In this document: positions 36,486-44,766 of the stretch, in pieces
Layout of the letters: each line of letters starts with the position of its first letter
How positions within the stretch are numbered: position 1 is the stretch's first letter
Assembly: GCA_900767875.1 (NCBI GenBank)
Contig: CAAGAT010000003.1
Span: 1 to 64,000, forward strand
Length of the DNA stretch: 64,000 nt
Source of the DNA: an uncultured Sutterella sp.
GTDB lineage: Bacteria > Pseudomonadota > Gammaproteobacteria > Burkholderiales > Burkholderiaceae_F
Reading direction: 5' to 3'
Translations under genes and position numbers: made by a program
The notes under the pieces: generated by a model
Databases searched by the model: none
Seen by the model: the letters and a program-made list of their open reading frames with translations, nothing else
What the model was told of the DNA's origin: nothing

Positions 36486-36525
36486 TGAGAATTGTTCTCT
36501 AATTGTTTCGTGAGAATAATTCTCA
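36486..36525 (+). promoter_or_regulatory. Two Fur-type boxes over the porin promoter start
   Basis: TGAGAAT-A-ATTCTCA (36511-36525) is a perfect 7-1-7 palindrome close to the Fur consensus TGATAAT-N-ATTATCA. A second, less perfect copy TGAGAAT-T-GTTCTCT spans 36486-36500 and overlaps the predicted -10. Fur-Fe binding here would block RNA polymerase, so iron repression is expected. Confidence 0.75.
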
Positions 36526-36614
36526 CTATAATTCTTTACGATTCAAGCGCACCGACGTCGGAAAACGGTTTTTCGGCGGGACGGATATGAGGCGCGAAAG
36601 ACAAGAGTCAACAA

Positions 36615-37751
36615 ATGCAAACCAAATTCAAGACCACGGTCCTGGCCGCCGCTCTGGCCGCCGCCTTCTCGGCGCAGGCCGCCGACGTTTCCCTCTACGG
36701 TTCTGTCTCGACGGGCCTGCTCTATAAGAACACCTTTTCGATGACCAATCCGAATGGCCAGAAGGTCGAAAGCACCGATGCGTTCTCGATGCAAAGCGGC
36801 CTGTGGGGCGACTCCATCTGGGGCATTACCGGTGAGGAAGATCTGGGCAACGGCTGGACGGTCGGCTTTACTCTGGAAAACGAGTTCTTCTCGGACACGG
36901 GCGAGATGGCCACCAATGGCACGCTCTTTGACAGTCAGGCGTATCTGTCGATCGGCAACGACACCTTCAAGGCCGCCTTCGGTAATTTCGGCGGTCTGAT
37001 GAGTGCGGGCGGCGACTTTGATCTGCTCGTGGGCTTTGACCCGATGGAAGCCTATATGGACGTGGCGGGTCTTGGTGCCTTTGCGAGCAAGGACTTTGCC
37101 AGCGGCAACATGGCCGTCGTGGAAGTCACACCGCTCGATGGGCTCAAGATTTCCCTCATGGGCAACACGGGTGACGAGGACACGAAGGCCAACTGGTCCG
37201 ACCGCAACCACTACTACGGCCTTGGCGTTTCCTATGAAAACGGTCCGCTGGCTCTGGCTGCCGCCGCCGAAATGTTCAAGTACGATCGTCCGGCCGACCG
37301 GCCCGACAACGACAACGACAACGACGACGCCTGGATCTTCACGGTGGCCGCGGCCTACGACTTCGAAGTCGTGCGTCCGAGCTTCGTGTACCAGCATGCG
37401 AGCAAGACCCGTATCGGCGGCGAACCGACCGAAGCGGGTCTTGCCTACAACTTCGACAGCTTCATGCTCGGCGCCACCGCGCCGATCGGCCAGGGCACCC
37501 TGCGCGCTTCTGTGCAGTACGTGACCGGTGAAAACGACGACGACGGCGCCGAAGAGGGCGACGCCACGATTCTGGGTCTGGCCTACACCTATGACATGAG
37601 CAAGCGCACCACGCTTTACGCGGGCGCCTTCTACTCGATCGGTGGCAAAGGTCTGGACAAGGATCTCAGCACCGACACCAAGTTCGGCGGTCTGAGCCGC
37701 GCCGACTACAACACGTTCGGCTTTGGTCTGGGGCTGGCGCACACCTTCTGA
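36615..37751 (+). CDS. Outer-membrane porin (Gram-negative porin, iron- and oxygen-regulated)
   Basis: General betaproteobacterial porin of 378 residues. Signal peptide is cleaved near FSAQA-AD, the mature start DVSLYGSVSTGLLY is typical of this porin family, and the C-terminus is HTF with terminal Phe. An Asp/Asn-rich loop (RPDNDNDNDDAW) and other acidic loops could favour cations. Regulatory boxes for Fur and FNR precede it and the feo operon follows, so a role in bringing iron (perhaps ferrous) across the outer membrane is a good hypothesis. Confidence 0.9.
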   Translation: MQTKFKTTVLAAALAAAFSAQAADVSLYGSVSTGLLYKNTFSMTNPNGQKVESTDAFSMQSGLWGDSIWGITGEEDLGNGWTVGFTLENEFFSDTGEMATNGTLFDSQAYLSIGNDTFKAAFGNFGGLMSAGGDFDLLVGFDPMEAYMDVAGLGAFASKDFASGNMAVVEVTPLDGLKISLMGNTGDEDTKANWSDRNHYYGLGVSYENGPLALAAAAEMFKYDRPADRPDNDNDNDDAWIFTVAAAYDFEVVRPSFVYQHASKTRIGGEPTEAGLAYNFDSFMLGATAPIGQGTLRASVQYVTGENDDDGAEEGDATILGLAYTYDMSKRTTLYAGAFYSIGGKGLDKDLSTDTKFGGLSRADYNTFGFGLGLAHTF

Positions 37752-37797
37752 TCGGTGCCGTAGCACTTTTAAGGACGCAAAAGTCGCGCAAAGCGGA

Positions 37798-37830
37798 AGG
37801 GGGACGGTTGGCGACGGCCGTCCCCCTTTT
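37798..37830 (+). terminator. Terminator after the porin
   Basis: AGGGGGACGG pairs with CCGTCCCCCT and is followed by T residues. Confidence 0.8.
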
Positions 37831-37904
37831 ACCAAGCGAACCGAGGCCTTTCGTCGGACGATACGAGGTAAATTCCGGGTGATTTGTCTTTCGGTGAAAA
37901 TGGG

Positions 37905-37938
37905 ATTGATTCTTAATCAATGCGAAAACGAGTATCAT
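37905..37938 (+). promoter_or_regulatory. Palindromic operator upstream of feoA
   Basis: ATTGATT-CTT-AATCAAT (37905-37921) is a perfect inverted repeat. It contains TTGAT and ATCAA half-sites of FNR type, but with a 5-bp instead of a 4-bp spacer. TATCAT (37933-37938) is a possible -10. FNR or Fur could act here; which one is unresolved. Confidence 0.5.
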
Positions 37939-38019
37939 TTCCGGCGTTGAAATCCCGTGCGGGGTCGACGCCGTGCAGGCGGGCCCTCTGGGAAAGGACA
38001 AAGCGGAGTTTTCCTAAAA

Positions 38020-38253
38020 ATGACCGACAGAAGCATTCGAAATATCACGCAACTCAAGCTTGACGAAAAAGCCGTTGTGGCCAAGGTCAAGCTGCCCGAA
38101 GGGGAGGCCGACCGACTCGACGCCCTAGGGTTGCACATCGGCAGCACCGTGCGTGTGCTCTCGGGCAGCGTCAAGGATGGCATTCTCATTGCCGTCGGCG
38201 ACGGCCGCATCGGCGTCAACTACGACGTGGCCCAGAAAATCTACGTCTATTAA
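38020..38253 (+). CDS. feoA: FeoA family protein 1
   Basis: Small SH3-like FeoA protein of 77 residues. Family pattern: LPEGEADRLDALGLHIGSTVRVLSG, ending in VNYDVAQKIYVY. FeoA is a cytosolic accessory of the FeoB ferrous iron transporter. First gene of feoA-feoA-feoB-feoC. ATG 38020 is preceded by GGAG at about 12 nt. The unusual point is that a second, different FeoA follows. Confidence 0.85.
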   Translation: MTDRSIRNITQLKLDEKAVVAKVKLPEGEADRLDALGLHIGSTVRVLSGSVKDGILIAVGDGRIGVNYDVAQKIYVY

Positions 38254-38307
38254 AAGGCGCGGACCGCAACGGTCCGCCCGTCAAACCAAAGAACAGGGAA
38301 TCCAATC

Positions 38308-38535
38308 ATGTTGTTAAAGGAACTTGCGGTCGGCGCCAAGGGAACCATCGTCGGCTACGACAAGAGCGCCCCCGAATACCGACGCCGTCTGCTCATGCTC
38401 GGCGCCACGCCGGGCACGAGCTTTGAAGTCGTGCGCGTGGCGCCTCTGGGCGACCCGGTGGAAATCCGCGTGCGCGGCAGCTTCATCAGCGTGCGCAAGG
38501 ACGAAGCGGCCATCATGCAGGTCAACGCGCAGTAA
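38308..38535 (+). CDS. feoA: FeoA family protein 2
   Basis: Second FeoA-like protein, 75 residues: LAVGAKGTIVGYDKSAPEYRRRLLMLGATPGTSFEVVRVAPLGDPVEIRVRG contains the classical RRRLLxLGxxPG and GDPVEI signatures. It is closer to canonical FeoA than the first copy and sits 14 nt before feoB. RBS CAGGGAAT precedes it. Confidence 0.92.
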   Translation: MLLKELAVGAKGTIVGYDKSAPEYRRRLLMLGATPGTSFEVVRVAPLGDPVEIRVRGSFISVRKDEAAIMQVNAQ

Positions 38536-38549
38536 GGGAGAAACTCAAA

Positions 38550-40919
38550 ATGACGAAAAACATCATCTGCATCGTCGGCAATCCCAACTGCGGCAAGACG
38601 ACGCTTTTCAACGCCCTCACGGGGGCTCATCAAAAGGTGGGCAACTGGCCGGGCGTGACGGTCGACAAGCTCGTCGGCACCTTTGAGTGCGAGGGCGAAC
38701 AAATCGAAATCGTCGACCTGCCGGGTATTTATTCGATTACGCCGGCGGCCCACTCGGGCGAAGACGAGCGTATCGCGCGCGACTACATCCTCACGGACGA
38801 AGCGCAGGCCGTCGTCAACATCGTCGACGCCTCCAACCTTGAGCGCAACCTGTATCTGACCGCGCAGCTCATCGAAATGCGCGTGCCCGTGCTCGTGGCG
38901 GTCAACATGCTCGACATCGCCAAGAACCGCAAGATCGACGTCAACCTTGAGGCCCTTTCCAAGGAACTTGGCTGCCCGGTCGTGGGTCTGGTGGCCGCCC
39001 GTGAACAGGGCATCAAGGACTTCAAAAAGACTCTGTCGGCCTTTTTGAAGCACCCGACGGTGCCGCCGATGAACATCGCCTTTGATCAGCGCATCGAAAA
39101 GGCGCGCGCGGAAATCACCGACGCGCTCGGCCACGAAGGCGTCGAGCGCCCCGAATGGTTTGCCCTGCAGCTCGTCGAAGGGGCCCCGGGCATTGAGGAC
39201 AAGCTCCCGCAGGGCGCCCTCGAGAAGGTGCGCAAGAGCCTGGAGACGGTGAGCGCCGAATTTGACGGCGACGCCGACATTGCCGTGGCCGACGCGCGTT
39301 ACGGCTTTGTGAGCCGCGTCACGGAAAAGACGCTGGTGCGCCGCGGCGAAGCCAGCGTGACGATGACCGACAAGATTGACCGCGTGGTCCTGAATCGCTG
39401 GCTCGGGTTGCCGATCTTCCTGGCGATCATGTACGTGATGTTCCTCTTCACGCAGAACCTGGGCGCGGCCTTCATCGACTTCTTCGACATCACCTTCGCG
39501 GGGATCTTCGTGGACGGCTTCGGGCGACTGCTCGAATTCATCGGTCTGCCCGAGTGGCTTAAGGTCGTTCTGGCCGACGGCATCGGCGGCGGCATCACGA
39601 CCGTGGCCACGTTCGTGCCCCCGATCTTCTTCCTCTTCCTCTTTTTGGCCATGCTCGAAGACTCGGGCTACATGGCCCGCGCCGCCTTTGTGATGGACCG
39701 CATCATGCGCGGCATGGGTCTGCCGGGCAAGGCCTTCGTGCCGCTCATCGTGGGCTTTGGCTGCAACGTGCCCGCCATCATGGCCACCCGCACGATGGAC
39801 CGCGCCTCGGACCGCATCATCACGATCATGATGGCTCCGTTCATGAGTTGCGGCGCCCGCATGCCCGTGTACGTGCTCTTTGCCATCGCATTCTTCCCGA
39901 CCAACGGCCAGAACCTGGTGTTCGGCATCTACCTCATCGGTATTGTGGCGGCCATCATCACGGGGTTTCTCATCAAGCGCATCGTGCTGCCCGGTGACGT
40001 TTCCTCCTTCGTCATGGAAATTCCGCCCTATCACCTGCCCACTCTCAAGGGCGTGATGATGCGCACGTGGGATCGCCTCAAGGGCTTTGTGAACCGCGCC
40101 GGCCGCGTGATCGTCGTGATCTGCGCTATCCTGGGCTTTCTCAACAGCTGGGGCACCGACGGCTCGTTCGGCAACGAAGACACCGACAAGTCGGTTCTTT
40201 CCGAAATCGGCCGCACGATCGTGCCGGTTCTGGCGCCGATGGGCGTGCAGGAAGACAACTGGCCGGCCGCGGTGGGTGTCTTTACGGGCATCTTCGCCAA
40301 GGAAGCCGTGGTGGGTACCCTCAATTCGCTCTATGACCAGCAGGCCCGCGAACACAACGCCAAGCTGGCCGAAGCTGCCGGGCAGGAGCCCGCGGCCGAA
40401 CCCGAAGCCGACGAAGGCTGGTCGCTCGGCGCCATCCTTTCGGAAGCCGGTCAGACGATCATCGATAATCTGGCTGACCTGGGCGGCGCCTTTGCCGACC
40501 CGCTGGGCATCGCCGTCGATGACCTCTCCGACGAGGCTGCCGCGGCCGAGGCGCAGGAAGTGACCGTGTCGACCATCGAGATGATGAAGAACCTCTTCGG
40601 TTCGCAGCTGGCGGCCTTCGCGTACCTCATGATGATTCTGCTGTACATGCCCTGCGTGGCGGCCATCGCGGCCGTCTACCGTGAAGCCGGCGCGGCCTGG
40701 ACGCTGTTCCTGGCGGCCTGGACGACGGTGCTGGGCTACTCGGCGGCCACCATCGTCTACCGCGTGGGTACCTTCGCGCAGGATCCGGTGTACGCCACGA
40801 CGGCCATCGTCATCGCCGTGGCTCTGCTGGCGGCACTGCTGGCCTTCATGCGCAACTACGTTAAAAACAACCGCGGCAAGGGTCCCAAGGTGATCCGCAT
40901 CGCCGCACAGGCCGCCTAA
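38550..40919 (+). CDS. feoB: Ferrous iron transport protein B
   Basis: Inner-membrane Fe(II) transporter of 789 residues. The N-terminal G domain has G1 GNPNCGKT (10-17), G3 DLPG and G4 NMLD. Two Gate domains follow: the first contains GCNVPAIMATRTM, the second the NxxxxKE-like FAKEAVVGTLNSLY. An insertion rich in Ala/Glu before the last helices is lengthened. RBS AGGGAGAA. It imports Fe2+, fitting the anaerobic regulators nearby. A terminator separates it from feoC. Confidence 0.97.
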   Translation: MTKNIICIVGNPNCGKTTLFNALTGAHQKVGNWPGVTVDKLVGTFECEGEQIEIVDLPGIYSITPAAHSGEDERIARDYILTDEAQAVVNIVDASNLERNLYLTAQLIEMRVPVLVAVNMLDIAKNRKIDVNLEALSKELGCPVVGLVAAREQGIKDFKKTLSAFLKHPTVPPMNIAFDQRIEKARAEITDALGHEGVERPEWFALQLVEGAPGIEDKLPQGALEKVRKSLETVSAEFDGDADIAVADARYGFVSRVTEKTLVRRGEASVTMTDKIDRVVLNRWLGLPIFLAIMYVMFLFTQNLGAAFIDFFDITFAGIFVDGFGRLLEFIGLPEWLKVVLADGIGGGITTVATFVPPIFFLFLFLAMLEDSGYMARAAFVMDRIMRGMGLPGKAFVPLIVGFGCNVPAIMATRTMDRASDRIITIMMAPFMSCGARMPVYVLFAIAFFPTNGQNLVFGIYLIGIVAAIITGFLIKRIVLPGDVSSFVMEIPPYHLPTLKGVMMRTWDRLKGFVNRAGRVIVVICAILGFLNSWGTDGSFGNEDTDKSVLSEIGRTIVPVLAPMGVQEDNWPAAVGVFTGIFAKEAVVGTLNSLYDQQAREHNAKLAEAAGQEPAAEPEADEGWSLGAILSEAGQTIIDNLADLGGAFADPLGIAVDDLSDEAAAAEAQEVTVSTIEMMKNLFGSQLAAFAYLMMILLYMPCVAAIAAVYREAGAAWTLFLAAWTTVLGYSAATIVYRVGTFAQDPVYATTAIVIAVALLAALLAFMRNYVKNNRGKGPKVIRIAAQAA

Positions 40920-40936
40920 CCGCCGGTCTTTAAACG

Positions 40937-40988
40937 GAACCGCATCCGCGCCGGGCTTGGCCCGAGGCAACGGATGCGGTTCTTTTTT
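40937..40988 (+). terminator. Terminator between feoB and feoC
   Basis: GAACCGCATCCG (40937-40948) pairs perfectly over 12 bp with CGGATGCGGTTC (40971-40982) and is followed by six T. It ends only 25 nt before the feoC start. Confidence 0.85.
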
Positions 40989-41013
40989 ACCCTTTACACG
41001 CAAGGAAACCGCA

Positions 41014-41298
41014 ATGAGTCTTCTGATGGATGTGAACGACTACATTCGCCGTTACGGCACGGCCTCTTTGTCCGAGCTCTCGCAGCAGCTGCGCGTCAGT
41101 CCCGACGAAATTCAGGCCGCCGCCGAGGTACTCCGGCAAAAGGGCCGTGTGGCCCGCCGCCGCGTGCTGCCCGACTGCATGGGCTCGACATGCTCGGGCG
41201 GCGGTTGCTCGTGCGCCGAGGCCGAACCGGCCGCCTCGGGCAAACGCACGCCCGTGACCGTGTACGCCTGGATCGACAAACCGGCCGCGGCCCGCTAA
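41014..41298 (+). CDS. feoC: FeoC-like transcriptional/accessory protein
   Basis: Protein of 94 residues. The N-terminal winged-helix region (ELSQQLRVSPDEIQAAAEVLRQKGRV) matches FeoC. A Cys cluster follows at C55, C60, C65 and C67, the kind of cluster proposed to bind Fe-S in FeoC proteins, then a short tail. FeoC stabilises FeoB or regulates it. AAGGAAA gives a ribosome site for ATG 41014. It starts just behind a strong terminator, so its expression must depend on read-through or a hidden promoter. Confidence 0.85.
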   Translation: MSLLMDVNDYIRRYGTASLSELSQQLRVSPDEIQAAAEVLRQKGRVARRRVLPDCMGSTCSGGGCSCAEAEPAASGKRTPVTVYAWIDKPAAAR

Positions 41299-41348
41299 CG
41301 AACCTTGCGATAAACTGCCCCCTAAGGCACCGCTTCGGTGTGCGAATC

Positions 41349-42206
41349 ATGAGATACCAGATGGACAGCTTTACGCTAAACGACGGCTGCCGAATGCCCA
41401 AGATCGGCTTTGGCACCTGGCAGATTTTCGACACCAAGGGCGGCGCCGACATCGTCGCGCAGGCCATTCGGGCCGGCTACCGGCACCTCGATACCGCCTC
41501 GCTTTACGGCTCGGAGGGGTCGGTGGGCGAAGCGTGGGTCGGCTCGGGCCTGCCGCGCGAAGACTTTTTCATCACGTCCAAAATTTGGAAGGACGATCTG
41601 AGTGCGACCAAGGCGCGCGCCTCGCTTAAAAAAAGCCTTCGCCTCACCCGCACCGAGTACCTTGATCTGCTGCTCATTCACTGGCCGCGGCGCAACGCGC
41701 ACGACGCCGACTGGCGGCAGCGCCTGGCCGAGACCTGGCACGCGATGATCGATTTTCGCCGCGAGGGGCTCGTCAAGTCGATCGGCGTGGCCAACTTCCT
41801 GCCGCATCACTTCTCAGCTCTGGACTCTGACGTCGTGCCCTGCTGCGATCAGATTGAGTTTCACGTCGGCTACCGTCAGCAGGAGGCCGTGGACTACTGC
41901 AACGAACACGGCATCCGGGTCGTGGCCTGGGCCTCAATCGGCAAGGCGGTGCTCTTGCAGCACCCGCTCGTTTTGGAGCTCGCGCACAAATACACCCGCA
42001 CGCCCGCGCAGATTTGCCTGCGTTTTTGCCTCGATCAAGGCATCGTGCCCCTGGTGAAGTCCTCGGATCCGGCGCGCATGCGCGAAAACCTCGACTGCTT
42101 CGGCTTTACGCTTCAACAGGCCGATCTGCAGCGCCTGCGTGAGGTGGCCGACAAGACGGCCTGGTCGGGCGAGCACCCCGATGAGGCCATTCCGCAGGCC
42201 GATTAG
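41349..42206 (+). CDS. Aldo/keto reductase
   Basis: NADPH-dependent reductase of 285 residues with a TIM-barrel AKR fold. Signatures are MPKIGFGTWQ, GYRHLDTASLYGSEGSVGEAW (catalytic Asp and Tyr), the catalytic Lys region ITSKIW, LLLIHWP with the catalytic His, and C-terminal VPLVKSSDPARMREN. Similar to 2,5-diketo-D-gluconate reductase-type enzymes. ATG 41361 is an alternative start. Substrate unknown. Confidence 0.92.
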   Translation: MRYQMDSFTLNDGCRMPKIGFGTWQIFDTKGGADIVAQAIRAGYRHLDTASLYGSEGSVGEAWVGSGLPREDFFITSKIWKDDLSATKARASLKKSLRLTRTEYLDLLLIHWPRRNAHDADWRQRLAETWHAMIDFRREGLVKSIGVANFLPHHFSALDSDVVPCCDQIEFHVGYRQQEAVDYCNEHGIRVVAWASIGKAVLLQHPLVLELAHKYTRTPAQICLRFCLDQGIVPLVKSSDPARMRENLDCFGFTLQQADLQRLREVADKTAWSGEHPDEAIPQAD

Positions 42207-42230
42207 CGGCCCGGCCCTTCAACGACGCCG

Positions 42231-42265
42231 ACGGCGGTCGACTCCCTGAGAGTTCGGACCGCCGT
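42231..42265 (+). terminator. Hairpin after the aldo/keto reductase
   Basis: ACGGCGGTC pairs with GACCGCCGT with further pairing inside, followed by a T-rich stretch. Confidence 0.65.
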
Positions 42266-42336
42266 TTCGTTTTGGCCGGCGCCTGTGCGGGTCTTTAAAA
42301 TGGCGCATCCCATTTAATTTTGTGAAGGAAACGACG

Positions 42337-43056
42337 ATGCCGGCGGGTTTTGAGGACAAAAAGGCACTGGTGCTCTTTTCGGGCGGACAGGATTCCACGA
42401 CGTGTCTGGCCTGGGCGCTCAAACACTTCAAGCAAGTCGAGACGGTCGGCTTTGACTACGGTCAGCGCCACACGGCCGAGATCACCTGCCGCAAACACAT
42501 TCTCGAGACGATCGGACAGGTGCTGCCCTATGCCGAGGGGCGCCTCGGGCCCGACCACATGATCGACATGAAGGTGCTCGGGCAGATTTCGGACTGCTCG
42601 CTCACCCGTGAGATCGAAATCGAGTTTCAAAAGGACGGCGTGCCCAATTCCTTCGTGCCGGCGCGAAACCTGCTCTTTTTCACCTTCGCTTCGGCCATCG
42701 CCTATCGGCGCGGCGTCTCGGTGCTTGTGGGCGGCATGTGTGAGACGGACTACTCGGGCTACGCCGACTGCCGCGACAACACCCTCAAGAGCCTGCAGGT
42801 GTCCCTATCGCTCGGGTTGGATCGGCAGATGGTGATCGAAACGCCCCTGATGTGGCTCACCAAGGAAGAAACCTGGGCGCTGGCTCTTGAGCTCGGCGGC
42901 GAGGCCTTCGTCGAATTCGTGCGCACGCAGACGCACACCTGCTACATGGGCGAGCACGACGTGCTGCATGAGTGGGGTTACGGCTGCGGCAAGTGCCCGG
43001 CCTGCCGCCTGCGCGAAGAAGGCTGGAGAGCCTGGGCGGCCAAGCACCAACACTAA
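42337..43056 (+). CDS. queC: 7-cyano-7-deazaguanine synthase
   Basis: PreQ0 synthase of 239 residues in queuosine biosynthesis, converting 7-carboxy-7-deazaguanine to preQ0 with ATP and ammonia. The PP-loop is LFSGGQDSTTC, and the C-terminal zinc site is CGKCPACRLR with an upstream Cys. AAGGAA supports ATG 42337. QueF, the next enzyme in the route, is at 60-61 kb. No preQ1 riboswitch is recognisable in its leader. Confidence 0.96.
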   Translation: MPAGFEDKKALVLFSGGQDSTTCLAWALKHFKQVETVGFDYGQRHTAEITCRKHILETIGQVLPYAEGRLGPDHMIDMKVLGQISDCSLTREIEIEFQKDGVPNSFVPARNLLFFTFASAIAYRRGVSVLVGGMCETDYSGYADCRDNTLKSLQVSLSLGLDRQMVIETPLMWLTKEETWALALELGGEAFVEFVRTQTHTCYMGEHDVLHEWGYGCGKCPACRLREEGWRAWAAKHQH

Positions 43057-43074
43057 GTTTCCGCTCCACAACGC

Positions 43075-43100
43075 AAAGGCCCGAGTTTTTCGGGCCTTTG
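43075..43100. terminator. Bidirectional terminator between queC and tsaD
   Basis: AAAGGCCCGA and TCGGGCCTTT form a perfect 10-bp stem between convergent genes. Confidence 0.8.
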
Positions 43101-43111
43101 TCGTGAATGAG

Positions 43112-44188
43112 TCAGTGATTGCGCAGCCGCTGCCGGGGGTTGACCTCGTCGGGCTTGGCCGCCTGCGAGAGCGCCCAGCGCGGTTTGGCCGAAAAGCTCC
43201 AGCGGTGCAGGGCGGCTTCGCGCTCGTCTTGGCTCATGTGCTCCAGGCGCATGAGGCCGGCCACGGCAATCATGGCGCCGTTGTCGGTGCACAGGCGCTG
43301 CGGCGGGAAAAAGACGCGCGCTCCGCGCTTGCGGCAGGCCTCGATCAGGCTCGAGCGCAGGGTCTTGTTGGCCGACACGCCGCCGGCGACCACGAGCTGC
43401 TTGATGCCCGTCGTTTTGATCGCCTTGACGGCCTTGGTGGTGAGCACTTCGGCGACGGCCTCGGTAAAGGCCAGCGCGAGGTCACTGCGAAACTGCGGAT
43501 CGCTCGGATCGGCCGCGTCGTTGACGGCGGTCAGAACCGCGGTTTTCAGGCCCGAAAAGCTCATGTCCAGGCTGGCCGAGTGCAGCATGGGGCGCGGCAG
43601 CTCAATGGTGCCGGCGCGGCCCGTTTCCGCCAGGCGCGAGACCGCCGGTCCCCCGGGGTACCCTTCGCCCAACAGCTGCGCGGTCTTGTCAAAGGCTTCG
43701 CCCGCGGCGTCGTCCAGCGTCTCGCCGAGCAGCTCGTAACTGCCGAAGGCGTTCACGCGCATGAACTGCGTGTGCCCGCCGCTCACGAGAAGCGCCAGGA
43801 ACGGAAACTGCGGGGCGGGGTCGGCCAGGCATGCCGACAGAAGGTGCCCTTCGAGGTGATGCACGCCCACCACGGGCACCTTGAGCGCGTAGCCGATGGC
43901 GTGCGCCACCGACGAGCCCACCAAAAGGGCGCCCGCCAAGCCCGGGCCTTCCGTGACGGCCACGGCGCCGATTTCCTCCTTGGTGACGCCGGCCTTGCTC
44001 AGCACGTCGTCGATGAGCACGAGCGCGCGGCGGATATGGTCGCGGCTGGCCAATTCGGGCACCACGCCGCCGTAGGCGCGGTGCATGTCAATCTGCGTGT
44101 AGACGGCGTCGGCGAGCAGGCCCTTTTCGCCGTCGATCAGCGCCACGCCCGTTTCGTCGCACGAGCTTTCAATGCCGAGAACTTTCAT
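43112..44188 (-). CDS. tsaD: tRNA N6-adenosine threonylcarbamoyltransferase
   Basis: Protein of 358 residues of the Kae1/Qri7/YgjD family. N-terminus MKVLGIESSCDETG, metal site HHLEGHLLSA, and downstream LVSGGHTQF and AGGVSANKTLR. It transfers threonylcarbamoyl from the TsaC/Sua5 product to A37 of ANN-decoding tRNAs. The start is the conserved MKVLGIESS, not the long upstream extension. Convergent with queC. Confidence 0.97.
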   Translation of the reverse strand: MKVLGIESSCDETGVALIDGEKGLLADAVYTQIDMHRAYGGVVPELASRDHIRRALVLIDDVLSKAGVTKEEIGAVAVTEGPGLAGALLVGSSVAHAIGYALKVPVVGVHHLEGHLLSACLADPAPQFPFLALLVSGGHTQFMRVNAFGSYELLGETLDDAAGEAFDKTAQLLGEGYPGGPAVSRLAETGRAGTIELPRPMLHSASLDMSFSGLKTAVLTAVNDAADPSDPQFRSDLALAFTEAVAEVLTTKAVKAIKTTGIKQLVVAGGVSANKTLRSSLIEACRKRGARVFFPPQRLCTDNGAMIAVAGLMRLEHMSQDEREAALHRWSFSAKPRWALSQAAKPDEVNPRQRLRNH

Positions 44189-44274
44189 GTCGAAAAAAAA
44201 CTCAAAAGGAAGTGCCGACATTTTAACGGTCCGCGCGCGCGGGCATGGCCGTGCGGCCTCACGCAGGCTCATTT

Positions 44275-44766
44275 TCAGCGCCGCGGCGGCGGGGGAGGGG
44301 GAGGCGGCGGCATGCGCATGGGCGGGTCCCACATCGGCCCCCACATGAAGCGGTCGTTGTAAAGGCGCTCGGTTATGAGTTGGGCTTGCAGCTGCGCCTG
44401 ACGCTGACGGGCGATCGCCAGCGCCACCTGCAGATCCTTTTCGAGCCCCGGCGCGTCGGCCGGACGCTTCATCACGTAGCGCACCTGCGAGGCGCTACCG
44501 CAGATCACGAGCGGATTGGGAGAGGTGACGGTGGCGCCCGACTGCCAGGTGTAGGTTACGCCCGGAATGCGCGCGCAGCCGTCGGCCTGACGCGAGGCAT
44601 CGAGCGCGTCCTTGGAGAAGGTGACCGAGACGGGCGTCAGGCCGTATTGCTGACCGGCCGCGGACGTGACGGCCGCCCCGTCGATGTCGCTTTCAAAAAG
44701 AACCGTCGTGGAACAGCCTGTGAGCAGCACCGCCGCGGCGGCGCCGATCCAAATCGTCGTGCGCAT
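44275..44766 (-). CDS. Lipoprotein with polyproline C-terminus, unknown function
   Basis: Predicted lipoprotein of 163 residues, lipobox L15-T16-G17-C18. The central region has Cys pairs (GCARIPG, VICGSAS) and a helical Gln/Ala-rich stretch. The tail is Trp/Met-rich, then nine consecutive Pro followed by two Arg. Such a tail would need EF-P for translation. I recognise no family. It lies upstream of tsaD on the same strand. Confidence 0.65.
   Translation of the reverse strand: MRTTIWIGAAAAVLLTGCSTTVLFESDIDGAAVTSAAGQQYGLTPVSVTFSKDALDASRQADGCARIPGVTYTWQSGATVTSPNPLVICGSASQVRYVMKRPADAPGLEKDLQVALAIARQRQAQLQAQLITERLYNDRFMWGPMWDPPMRMPPPPPPPPPRR

Noticed and set aside
38355..41003. An 882-residue minus-strand frame opposite feoA-feoB
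   Set aside because: Antisense shadow of feoB with His/Asp/Arg-rich composition and no domain pattern.
42266..42336. A preQ1 riboswitch before queC
   Set aside because: The leader is short and lacks the conserved H-type pseudoknot features; nothing better than chance was seen.
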